This document shows, in pieces, positions 1 through 5,932 of a stretch of 7,824 bases of DNA (position 1 is its first letter; the number at the start of each line of letters is the position of its first letter). The translations under genes and the position numbers were made by a program. The notes under the pieces were generated by a model. It saw nothing but the letters and a program-made list of their open reading frames with translations, ran no database searches and was not told where the DNA came from. This stretch comes from Eubacteriales bacterium (GTDB lineage Bacteria; Bacillota; Clostridia; Acetivibrionales; STF1-152). The stretch lies in the NCBI GenBank assembly GCA_028703215.1, contig JAQVNH010000041.1:1-7824 (forward strand), read 5' to 3'.

Positions 1-154
1 CTTTGATTATCCTCGTCTCCGCTGTTTCTCCCGGAAGCGCGTCCCCGACAAAAACGACAAACCCTTCAATACGCCCGACACCGATGCCCTCATGTGTAAG
101 TCCCGTAATATCGACTGTGTAGATTTGATTTTTCTTAACAGGTATCCGTTCCAT
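1..154 (-). CDS. rlmD: 23S rRNA (uracil-C5)-methyltransferase, RlmD/RlmCD type, N-terminal part (runs off left edge)
   Basis: My reading of the minus strand from the ATG at 154 gives 51 open codons to the window edge, starting MERIPVKKNQIYTVDITGL and continuing through THEGIGVGRIEGFVVFVGD and ALPGETAETRI. This is the pattern of an N-terminal TRAM RNA-binding domain: a beta-barrel with the G-x-G-V-G-R-I-x-G-F-V-V-F-V core and the PGE turn. It is typical of the RlmD/RlmCD (RumA, YefA) family, which methylates U1939 and/or U747 of 23S rRNA using S-adenosylmethionine. The Fe-S cysteines and the methyltransferase domain would lie outside the window. A GGAG at 159-162 precedes the ATG by only 4 nt, a short spacing. 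The start lies 9 nt after the proA stop, so co-transcription with proA is likely. RlmD versus RlmCD cannot be decided from this fragment. Confidence 0.78.
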   Translation of the reverse strand, partial: MERIPVKKNQIYTVDITGLTHEGIGVGRIEGFVVFVGDALPGETAETRIIK

Positions 155-163
155 GCCGCTCCG

Positions 164-1459
164 CTAATCTGTGCAGTTTTTATCCAAGTCCCTGTGGGTG
201 AACTGCTTCCTGCCGGCCGAGTATTCATCGACGGTCTGGCCGGTTCCATACAGCTTATACTTGTATATTGCCAACCCTTCCAGACCTACCGGACCTCTTG
301 CGTGGATCTTATTCGTGCTTATCCCGACCTCGGCGCCGAAACCGTATCTGTAGCCGTCGCTGAACCGCGTCGAGCAATTGTGAAATACATTCGCCGAATC
401 TACAAGCGACATGAACATTTCCGCATTCTGCTTATTTTCAGTCACTATGGTATCAGTATGCCTTGAGCCGTATCTGTTTATATGTTCTATGGCTTCGTCG
501 AGACTGTCCACGACCTTGACCGACATCATATAATCCAAATATTCCGTTTTCCAGCTGTTCTCATCCGCCGTCTCCGCGCTTATATAATCTCTGGTGCGGC
601 CGCATCCGTAAATCGCTACGCCTTTTTTGTCAAACTCAGCCTTTATCAGCGGCAGTATCTTTCCCGCTATGGAACTGTGCACAAGGAGCGTTTCAACGGC
701 GTTGCATACCGATACATACTGAGTCTTTGAATCCACCACTATTTTTACAGCCATGTCCGAATCGGCAAATTCGTCGATATAGCAGTGGCAGATGCCGTCG
801 GCATGCCCGAGCACAGGTATTGCCGAATTCTCGATAATATACCTTACAAATTCGTTTGACCCTCTCGGGATGATCAAATCTATATAGTCGTTCATTTTCA
901 GCATTTCATTGACATCAGCCCTGGTTTCAAGAAGCTGTATCCATCCGTCAGGAACTCCTGCGGATTTTGCGGTGGCAGCAATGATTTCCGACAGGATCCG
1001 GTTAGTCTCTTTTGCCTCGCTTCCGCCCTTTAGCAGGACCCCGTTTCCGCTTTTCAGACAAAGCGCGGAAATCTGGACAAGCGCATCGGGCCTTGATTCG
1101 AATATGACGCCAAGGACGCCGATAGGGCAGCTCACCTTATTAAGAATAAGACCTTTGTCGAGTTCCCTTGCTTCAAGTATTTTACCTACGGGGTCCGGAA
1201 GTTTAATAAGCGAGTTTATTCCGTCGATCACAGCATCTATTTTTTGTTCGTCGAATTTAAGGCGTTTGAGTATCGGCTCTTTGAGACCCGCTTTTTTGCC
1301 CTCGGCAAGGTCCAGCATGTTTGCGCGGCAAATATCAGGCTTGCTTTCACCGAGAGCTTCGGCTATTTGCGCGAGCGCGGTGTTCTTTTTCTCCGCTTCC
1401 AAAGCTGCCAGCATTATCGAAGCGCGCTTGCAATCCTGTGACATTTTTTTCATATCCAT
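164..1459 (-). CDS. proA: Gamma-glutamyl phosphate reductase (glutamate-5-semialdehyde dehydrogenase)
   Basis: ProA catalyses the second step of proline synthesis in the cytosol: NADPH-dependent reduction of gamma-glutamyl phosphate to glutamate 5-semialdehyde, which cyclises to pyrroline-5-carboxylate. The 431-aa product matches the usual family length (about 415-430) and has an aldehyde-dehydrogenase fold. Visible marks are the catalytic cysteine C252 in SVCNAVETLLVH, the family signature at residues 317-338 (V-x5-A-I-E-H-I-x2-Y-G-S-x-H-T-D-x-I), and the C-terminal block with GFGAEVGISTNKIHARGPVG. I chose the ATG at 1459 over an in-frame ATG at 1495. An AAGGCGG ribosome binding site sits 9 nt before 1459, and the longer reading would put a hairpin and a non-conserved MPFYRHTRRQ tail into the protein. 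A sigma-A promoter lies at 1547-1575. No proB is seen beside it. The TAG stop at 164-166 is followed at once by the rRNA methyltransferase gene. Confidence 0.96.
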   Translation of the reverse strand: MDMKKMSQDCKRASIMLAALEAEKKNTALAQIAEALGESKPDICRANMLDLAEGKKAGLKEPILKRLKFDEQKIDAVIDGINSLIKLPDPVGKILEARELDKGLILNKVSCPIGVLGVIFESRPDALVQISALCLKSGNGVLLKGGSEAKETNRILSEIIAATAKSAGVPDGWIQLLETRADVNEMLKMNDYIDLIIPRGSNEFVRYIIENSAIPVLGHADGICHCYIDEFADSDMAVKIVVDSKTQYVSVCNAVETLLVHSSIAGKILPLIKAEFDKKGVAIYGCGRTRDYISAETADENSWKTEYLDYMMSVKVVDSLDEAIEHINRYGSRHTDTIVTENKQNAEMFMSLVDSANVFHNCSTRFSDGYRYGFGAEVGISTNKIHARGPVGLEGLAIYKYKLYGTGQTVDEYSAGRKQFTHRDLDKNCTD

Positions 1460-1468
1460 AAAGATTTG

Positions 1469-1475
1469 CCGCCTT
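1469..1475 (-). promoter_or_regulatory. Ribosome binding site of proA (decides the start)
   Basis: The minus strand reads AAGGCGG, one mismatch from AAGGAGG, 9 nt before the ATG at 1459. No comparable site precedes the alternative ATG at 1495. Confidence 0.75.
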
Positions 1476-1477
1476 GT

Positions 1478-1495
1478 ATGCCGATAAAACGGCAT
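1478..1495 (-). repeat. Perfect 6-bp inverted repeat in the proA leader
   Basis: The minus strand reads ATGCCG-TTTTAT-CGGCAT, a perfect 6-bp stem with a 6-nt loop. It ends two nt upstream of the proA ribosome binding site. It has no following T-tract, so it is not an intrinsic terminator. It could be a small structure that tunes translation or a palindromic operator. Function is unproven, and a 6-bp stem can arise by chance. Confidence 0.45.
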
Positions 1496-1546
1496 GATAT
1501 TTTTATTTAATGATTTTGAATGATGTAAGCAATAATGTTTAAAACA

Positions 1547-1575
1547 ATTATAGCTTATATGGAAAAATCAGTCAA
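1547..1575 (-). promoter_or_regulatory. Sigma-A promoter for proA (and probably rlmD)
   Basis: The minus strand has TTGACT (1570-1575) as the -35 box, a 17-nt spacer, and a perfect TATAAT (1547-1552) as the -10 box. The expected transcription start is near 1540, giving a leader of about 80 nt before the proA ATG. The match is close to consensus, so this should be a strong housekeeping promoter. Confidence 0.85.
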
Positions 1576-1590
1576 AAGTAAAAATAGGTC

Positions 1591-1620
1591 TTTACATATC
1601 TGTAACACAATTGATATAAT
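1591..1620 (+). promoter_or_regulatory. Sigma-A promoter with extended -10 for the M23/bactofilin operon
   Basis: TTTACA (1591-1596), an 18-nt spacer, and TATAAT (1615-1620) preceded by TG at 1612-1613, which makes an extended -10 of the form TGnTATAAT. The expected start is near 1627. Its -35 box is only 15 bp from the -35 box of the divergent proA promoter. The two RNA polymerase footprints would therefore abut or overlap. Confidence 0.85.
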
Positions 1621-1626
1621 ACGTCG

Positions 1627-1808
1627 TAAGTAGTATTTTTTTTACAGACTTTGAATATTTTTTAACAAACTTTACTGCTTTCCACCCAAGATAATCACCG
1701 GATGATTTCCGGAAAATTAACAAAATATCTGCCTTTGGCGCATTCCGTCCGATTTGTTGACAGAAGAGATAGAGATAATTCAAGCCTATATTATCAAAGG
1801 AGATACTG
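1627..1808 (+). other. Long 5' leader of the M23 gene (about 180 nt)
   Basis: This is the rest of the 349-bp gap between proA and the M23 gene. It begins with T-rich DNA. It contains a perfect 5-bp inverted repeat at 1698-1712 (CCGGA-TGATT-TCCGG) and ends in a good AAAGGAGAT ribosome binding site at 1796-1804. A 35-codon ORF (ATG 1702, TGA 1807-1809) overlaps the M23 start codon as TGATG but has no ribosome binding site of its own. I do not recognise a known riboswitch: neither the c-di-AMP (ydaO) nor the c-di-GMP conserved cores are evident. Confidence 0.5.
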
Positions 1809-2774
1809 ATGGTAAAGGGTAAAGGGAAAAAGACAAAGAGATGCATGACCATCATGATGGTCCCTCATTATTCCTCCAAAATCGTATCCACAAAAATATC
1901 TTCATTTTATTGCAAACTTACCGCCTTAGTTATTGTTGCGGCCTTGGCTGCGACTTCGCTGGGCATATTCATCGACAAAACTCTTCAGGAAAACCGCAAA
2001 CTCAGGAACGACCTCGCTGTGCTTTACGATCTCAATTTTGAACAGATGCAGCTGCTTGTCGATCAAAGCGGTGTTGTAAAGAGCAAAGAAGCTGTCATCG
2101 ACGAACTCAAGGACGTCATAGTTGACAGAGAAGAATACATCGTTGATCAGATCGACAAGGTTCTGGATCAATACCAGAAAATCACCGACCAATATATAGT
2201 CAACAGGATTTCCGACAGCATAGCTTCGCGTTCCGAAGGCAACATGACCGCAAACGATTTTGCGACCGAAATAGACAGTCTTCAGGCTTTGCTTGAACAA
2301 CTCAGTTTTGTTTCATCAGACGCAAAAAGCGAAACATTTGACTTGTCCGAAAGCACCTCCAAACTTGAAAACTATCTGTCCTCCATCCCTATACTATGGC
2401 CCGTCAACGGCGGCAGTATTAGAGACGGTTACGGATACAGGATACATCCGATATCCGGAGTCCGTTCATTCCATGAAGGAATCGACATCGCTGCTTCAAG
2501 CAACACGGATATTTACGCGTCGGGCAGCGGCACAGTGACTTATGCCGGTTATTACGGCGGATACGGGTATTGTCTTATCATCGACCACGGTTACGGGATT
2601 TCAAGCTTATATGCGCATTGCAGGAAGATGCTGGTAAATTACGGAGACTCAGTTGAAAAGGGTGAGATAATAGCAAAGGTCGGCAGCACAGGTTCAAGCA
2701 CCGGTCCGCATTGCCACTTTGAGATCCAGATCAATGGGGCACCAGTCAATCCGCTTAAGTTCCTGGACTATTAA
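1809..2774 (+). CDS. Membrane-anchored M23 peptidoglycan endopeptidase with coiled coil
   Basis: This 321-aa LytM-type zinc endopeptidase is expected to cut peptide cross-links of peptidoglycan outside the membrane. Layout: a basic cytoplasmic tail (1-36, with MVPHYSSKI at 17-25), one transmembrane helix (about 38-55), a charged coiled-coil-like stretch (about 57-135), a linker, then the M23 domain (about 197-319). Zinc ligands should be H222 and D226 (HEGID) and H303 of the HCH motif. H270 (YAH) and H301 fit the catalytic histidines, so the enzyme looks active. The ATG at 1809 has GGAG 6 nt upstream. The gene is followed 53 nt later by a bactofilin gene with no terminator between, so they form an operon. 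Bactofilin-M23 pairs are known from Helicobacter (CcmA/Csd1), Caulobacter relatives and Myxococcus, where they act in cell shape. This supports a morphogenetic rather than purely autolytic role, which is inference here. Confidence 0.93.
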   Translation: MVKGKGKKTKRCMTIMMVPHYSSKIVSTKISSFYCKLTALVIVAALAATSLGIFIDKTLQENRKLRNDLAVLYDLNFEQMQLLVDQSGVVKSKEAVIDELKDVIVDREEYIVDQIDKVLDQYQKITDQYIVNRISDSIASRSEGNMTANDFATEIDSLQALLEQLSFVSSDAKSETFDLSESTSKLENYLSSIPILWPVNGGSIRDGYGYRIHPISGVRSFHEGIDIAASSNTDIYASGSGTVTYAGYYGGYGYCLIIDHGYGISSLYAHCRKMLVNYGDSVEKGEIIAKVGSTGSSTGPHCHFEIQINGAPVNPLKFLDY

Positions 2775-2813
2775 ATAATATTCTGATTATCCGCCAAATA
2801 TCAAGAACCTTGC

Positions 2814-2820
2814 AGGAGGT
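2814..2820 (+). promoter_or_regulatory. Ribosome binding site of the bactofilin gene (decides a TTG start)
   Basis: A full AGGAGGT lies 7 nt before TTG at 2828. The same frame also has a TTG at 2810, but using it would place the Shine-Dalgarno sequence inside the coding region. The 2828 TTG is therefore preferred. Confidence 0.85.
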
Positions 2821-2827
2821 ACATCTG

Positions 2828-3256
2828 TTGGGCAAAACAAAAATCAACACTTCATATTACGATTCTGTTATCGGCAAAAACACTACTCTTGAAGGAAATA
2901 TTTCATGCGTTGGCAGTGTAAGAGTCGACGGAACTGTCAAAGGCGACATTAAAATTTCAGGAAATCTTCTTGTCGGCGACCATGGCTTGATTACCGGAAA
3001 TGTCGAGGCCTCGAATGTTCATCTTGCCGGTTCGATCACAGGAAATGTCCACACTCACGAGGTACTCAAAATACTTTCTTCAGCAAGACTTTGCGGAGAC
3101 ATCAAGGTCAAAAGCTTTATCGCTGACGAAGGGGCCATATTTGTCGGCAGATGTGAGATGGTCGTCCCGGAAACTGAACAGGGGAATAAAAAACGGCTTC
3201 TTTCAAGGGACAAAATCCTGATCGGGGAAGCTGCCGATCAAAACATGGCTAAATAG
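2828..3256 (+). CDS. Bactofilin (polymer-forming cytoskeletal protein)
   Basis: This 142-aa protein starts at TTG and reads (M)GKTKINTSYYDSVIGKN. Bactofilins polymerise into nucleotide-free filaments at the inner face of the membrane and position wall enzymes. A central right-handed beta-helix (about residues 12-112) is suggested by repeating short strands with turn glycines: GNISCVGSVRVDGTVKGDI, GNLLVGDHGLITGNVEAS, LAGSITGNVHT and CGDIKVKSFIADEGAIFVG. Short polar tails flank it, as usual for the family; the C-terminal tail (about 113-142) is charged. There is no signal peptide or transmembrane segment. The length is typical. It follows the M23 gene by 53 nt with no terminator, so both are probably read from the promoter at 1591-1620, and a rho-independent terminator follows 27 nt after its stop. 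The likely partner is the neighbouring M23 enzyme. Confidence 0.93.
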   Translation: MGKTKINTSYYDSVIGKNTTLEGNISCVGSVRVDGTVKGDIKISGNLLVGDHGLITGNVEASNVHLAGSITGNVHTHEVLKILSSARLCGDIKVKSFIADEGAIFVGRCEMVVPETEQGNKKRLLSRDKILIGEAADQNMAK

Positions 3257-3283
3257 AACAAAACTAACAATTTTTCAAAACTG

Positions 3284-3318
3284 CCCTGCTCCGTTTATAG
3301 CGGATCGGGGTTTTTATT
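3284..3318 (+). terminator. Rho-independent terminator after the bactofilin gene
   Basis: CCCTGCTCCG (3284-3293), a 7-nt loop, then CGGATCGGGG (3301-3310) form a 10-bp stem with one G-U pair and one mismatch, followed by TTTTTATT. It ends the M23-bactofilin transcript and separates it from the PBP genes. Confidence 0.85.
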
Positions 3319-3327
3319 GGTATTTCA

Positions 3328-3357
3328 GATATGTTATAATTCGGGATATGTTATAAT
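3328..3357 (+). promoter_or_regulatory. Tandem extended -10 promoters for the first class A PBP
   Basis: Two TGTTATAAT extended -10 boxes (3332-3340 and 3349-3357) lie 17 bp apart. Neither has a good -35. The first could use TTTTAT or TTTATT, inside the T-tract of the preceding terminator (3312-3318). The second has only ATATGT at the expected place. Starts would fall near 3347 and 3364, 50-65 nt before the PBP ATG. At least one is likely active, because the upstream terminator blocks read-through. Confidence 0.65.
3328..3357 (+). repeat. Direct repeat, two exact 13-bp copies, period 17
   Basis: GATATGTTATAAT occurs at 3328-3340 and again at 3345-3357, separated by TCGG. Both copies are identical over 13 bases and each carries a complete extended -10 box. 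Confidence 0.9.
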
Positions 3358-3412
3358 GATGTAAGATTTTCAAGGTTATTAGATAAACAGAATTTGTCTG
3401 TAAGGAAAATGC

Positions 3413-5824
3413 ATGAAAAACGAAACTGTTTTATTGAAGGAAAAAACAACTGAACATAAATCCAACTTTTTTCTTAAGATAGCTATAGCGGCTCTAAAAG
3501 CCGTGATCGTTCCGGTTCTGATAATAGGATTCGCGATCGCCGGACTTGCCGGAGGAGCGCTTTACTCTTTTGTAACGACAGCGGAGCCCTTGAACGCTGA
3601 AAGCCTTATCATCAAATCCGGACTGACGACTTTCGTTTATGACAAGGATTTAAATGTAATGTCCCAGCTGGTCGGCAGCGAAAACCTGAACCGTGAAATT
3701 TTGGCATATTCTCAGATCCCCGAGAACCTTATACATGCCTTGGTTGCAATAGAGGACGAACGTTTTTACAAGCACAACGGAGTTGATTTCATTAGAACCA
3801 TTGCGGCAATCGGGAAATATGTCACAGGCGCCGGCGACACTCATGGAGGAAGCACTATTACCCAGCAGCTGGTAAAGGTCGTCACAGGCAACGACAAGCA
3901 ATCTCCCCAGCGGAAGGTGCAGGAATGGTGGATAGCCATGTCCCTCGAAGATGATTTGGAAAAATGGCAGATAGTTACCGAATATCTGAACAGGATCTAT
4001 ATGGGCAACGGATGCTACGGTGTTCAGGCTGCCTCAAAAACATACTTTGAAAAGGACTGCCGGGATCTTAATCTCGCGGAATGTGCGGTAATCGCAGGCA
4101 TAATCAATGCGCCCGGCACTTATGACCCGTTTACGACCAAAGGGCGTATCGCCGCTAAGGAGAGACAGGAACTTATTCTTGACGCAATGCTTACGCAGGG
4201 CTGGATCGATATGCAGGAATATAAGACCGCCGCGGACGCCGAGCTGGCATATGCCGTCCCGAGCGACATATCTACGGGTCTTTCCATACAGTCGTACTTT
4301 ACGGATAAAGTGGTAAATGATGTAATAGCTGACCTTGTCAGCAAGTATGACGTTTCCGAAGATACGGCGGAGCTTATGGTATATAATAACGGCCTTAATA
4401 TATTTACGACCCAGGATCCGTCTATTCAGACTGTTATGGACGAAGTCTTTCTGAAAGAAGAGTATTTCAGCTATAAAAACAAGATGGCCGGGCAATATGA
4501 TGAGGAACCGCAAGCTGCAATGCTAATAATGGATCCTTACACCGGGCATGTTCTCGCCATGTACGGCGGAGCAGGGGAAAAAACCGGAAGCAGGACTTTC
4601 AACAGGGCTGTTCAGCTTGACAGACACCCGGGTTCAAGTATCAAGCCCATAGCTGTCTACGGTCCTGCAATCGATCTCGGACTCATAACCCCTGCTACGG
4701 TGATCGACGACATTCCCGTCAGGATGTACTCGATTTACGATGGCGAGGACAAGTTGGAAGAATTATATCCTCTTAACTTTGAAACCGGAATCTACTTTGG
4801 CCTGACGGATGTTCGCAATGCTCTGAAAAATTCAAGGAATGTTGTTGCCGCGTTGATTTTCAGAGACATCCTCACACCCCAAAACTCAGTTGATTATCTT
4901 AAAAAGGTAAACCTGAACAGGGAAAACGAGCAGTATGTCTCACTTGCGCTGGGAGGACCCGCGGATGGCATGAGCCCGCTTGAAATGGCTGCCGCCTATT
5001 CGTCATTCCCGAATAAAGGCATATACACAGAGCCGATAACGTATACAGAAGTTACTGATTCCGAAGGCAAAGTGCTTCTTGAAAAAAAGCAGAACTACAA
5101 CAAAGTTTACAGCGAAGCGACCGCTTATATAATGATCGATCTCATGAAGGAAGTCACAAAATCCGGAGGAACCGCAGCCTTGAATATAGGACCTTCCTTC
5201 ACTGTTGCCGACGGTGAAATACCCATTGCGGGGAAGACCGGAACCGCCGGAGACAACAGGGATAAGTGGTTTGTAGGCTATACACCCTATTATGTGGCCG
5301 CTTCGTGGTACGGATATGATAATGTGACCTATCCCATTGCCATAGATACCGGTGAAGAAAGCTGGATCGCGCAGAAGATGTGGAGAGAAGTAATGTCAAA
5401 AATCCACGAGAACCTTCCTGCCGCAGATTTTGAAAAACCGGCAACCGGGATCGTCACACGAACCATATGCAAATATTCCGGCAAGATTGCATCTCCCCTT
5501 TGCTATCAGGATCCCAGAGGTGACGCGGTCAGGACCGAATATTTCATTGAAGGCACCGAGCCCGCATATAACGACCTGTGCGATGTCCATGTCAAGGCGC
5601 AAGTCTGCTACGCTTCAAAGGACCAGTGGGGACGATATCTTCTTGCCGGCCCGAATTGCCCCTCGTCAACTATTCTTGAAAGGGTTTATGTTCAAAGAAA
5701 AATCCCCTATTATCCGGTCATGCCCGATGATCCATATCCGGAAGATTGGTTTTACGAGCTTCAGATTGCAGAGTACTGCACAGCCCACGGCGGCAGCTCC
5801 GATTTATCAGCTCCCGAACCTTGA
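3413..5824 (+). CDS. Class A penicillin-binding protein (bifunctional transglycosylase/transpeptidase)
   Basis: This 803-aa membrane-anchored wall synthase polymerises lipid II into glycan strands and cross-links the stem peptides outside the membrane. Layout: short cytoplasmic tail, transmembrane helix (about 22-53), GT51 domain (about 83-262), linker, transpeptidase domain (about 365-665), C-terminal tail. GT51 motifs are intact: EDERFYKHNG (catalytic E114), GGSTITQQ (145-152), RKVQEW (167-172), and E190 followed by YLNRIYMGNGCYG. Transpeptidase motifs are S408-S-I-K411, S474-R-N476 and K608-T-G610. The tail (about 680-803) has six cysteines, including CKYSGKIASPLC, and an acidic proline-rich end. 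The ATG at 3413 follows an AAGGAA site (3402-3407); an ATG at 3409 is out of frame. It is a paralogue of the next gene. Two extended -10 boxes lie upstream, and I see no terminator after it. Confidence 0.96.
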   Translation: MKNETVLLKEKTTEHKSNFFLKIAIAALKAVIVPVLIIGFAIAGLAGGALYSFVTTAEPLNAESLIIKSGLTTFVYDKDLNVMSQLVGSENLNREILAYSQIPENLIHALVAIEDERFYKHNGVDFIRTIAAIGKYVTGAGDTHGGSTITQQLVKVVTGNDKQSPQRKVQEWWIAMSLEDDLEKWQIVTEYLNRIYMGNGCYGVQAASKTYFEKDCRDLNLAECAVIAGIINAPGTYDPFTTKGRIAAKERQELILDAMLTQGWIDMQEYKTAADAELAYAVPSDISTGLSIQSYFTDKVVNDVIADLVSKYDVSEDTAELMVYNNGLNIFTTQDPSIQTVMDEVFLKEEYFSYKNKMAGQYDEEPQAAMLIMDPYTGHVLAMYGGAGEKTGSRTFNRAVQLDRHPGSSIKPIAVYGPAIDLGLITPATVIDDIPVRMYSIYDGEDKLEELYPLNFETGIYFGLTDVRNALKNSRNVVAALIFRDILTPQNSVDYLKKVNLNRENEQYVSLALGGPADGMSPLEMAAAYSSFPNKGIYTEPITYTEVTDSEGKVLLEKKQNYNKVYSEATAYIMIDLMKEVTKSGGTAALNIGPSFTVADGEIPIAGKTGTAGDNRDKWFVGYTPYYVAASWYGYDNVTYPIAIDTGEESWIAQKMWREVMSKIHENLPAADFEKPATGIVTRTICKYSGKIASPLCYQDPRGDAVRTEYFIEGTEPAYNDLCDVHVKAQVCYASKDQWGRYLLAGPNCPSSTILERVYVQRKIPYYPVMPDDPYPEDWFYELQIAEYCTAHGGSSDLSAPEP

Positions 5825-5881
5825 GTTGAACTGACTGGATCCTTTTGCGTTTCCTTCGGCAACAGATCGCCGGTGCGAATA

Positions 5882-5890
5882 TGATATAAT
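5882..5890 (+). promoter_or_regulatory. Extended -10 promoter for the second class A PBP
   Basis: TGATATAAT gives a TGn motif plus a perfect -10 (5885-5890) in the 108-nt gap between the two PBP genes. It is identical to the extended -10 of the M23 promoter (1612-1620). No good -35 stands 16-18 nt upstream. The expected start is near 5897, about 36 nt before the ATG. Read-through from the first PBP gene is also possible, since no terminator separates them. Confidence 0.65.
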
Positions 5891-5932
5891 GCAGACATAT
5901 TACTTATGATAAAAATGTTCGGAGGCACGGTT

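Noticed and set aside
7..249. 80-codon minus-strand frame across the proA/rlmD junction
   Set aside because: It overlaps both real genes in another frame. The frame starting at 154 gives a clear TRAM domain instead.
909..1487. Long plus-strand frame opposite proA (192 codons)
   Set aside because: It is antisense to a clear, full-length proA and has no recognisable domain. It is a codon-bias shadow.
1460..1495. Longer proA start at ATG 1495
   Set aside because: It has no ribosome binding site, its extra residues do not resemble ProA, and the ATG lies inside the leader hairpin. The ATG at 1459 has AAGGCGG at 9 nt.
1698..1712. CCGGA-TGATT-TCCGG hairpin as a terminator or attenuator
   Set aside because: The stem is only 5 bp and is followed by AAAATTAAC rather than a T-tract. 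It is mentioned only as part of the leader.
1757..1792. TTGACA (1757-1762) as a -35 of a second promoter nearer the M23 gene
   Set aside because: The possible -10 boxes are GATAAT at 11 nt and TATATT at 24 nt. Both spacings are outside the usable range.
1592..1855. 87-codon minus-strand frame across the intergenic region
   Set aside because: It overlaps both promoters and the M23 start, and its sequence shows no domain.
2810..2827. Bactofilin start at TTG 2810
   Set aside because: This would place the perfect AGGAGGT site inside the coding region. The TTG at 2828 is correctly spaced.
3387..3401. ACAGA-ATTTG-TCTGT inverted repeat just before the ribosome binding site of the first PBP
   Set aside because: A 5-bp AT-rich stem is expected by chance and shows no further support.
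5430..5834. 134-codon plus-strand frame inside the 3' end of the first PBP
   Set aside because: It lies within the real gene in another frame, with no ribosome binding site or recognisable motif.
5825..5880. Terminator between the two PBP genes
   Set aside because: Only a weak CGGC/GCCG pairing is found (around 5857-5872), with no T-tract after it.
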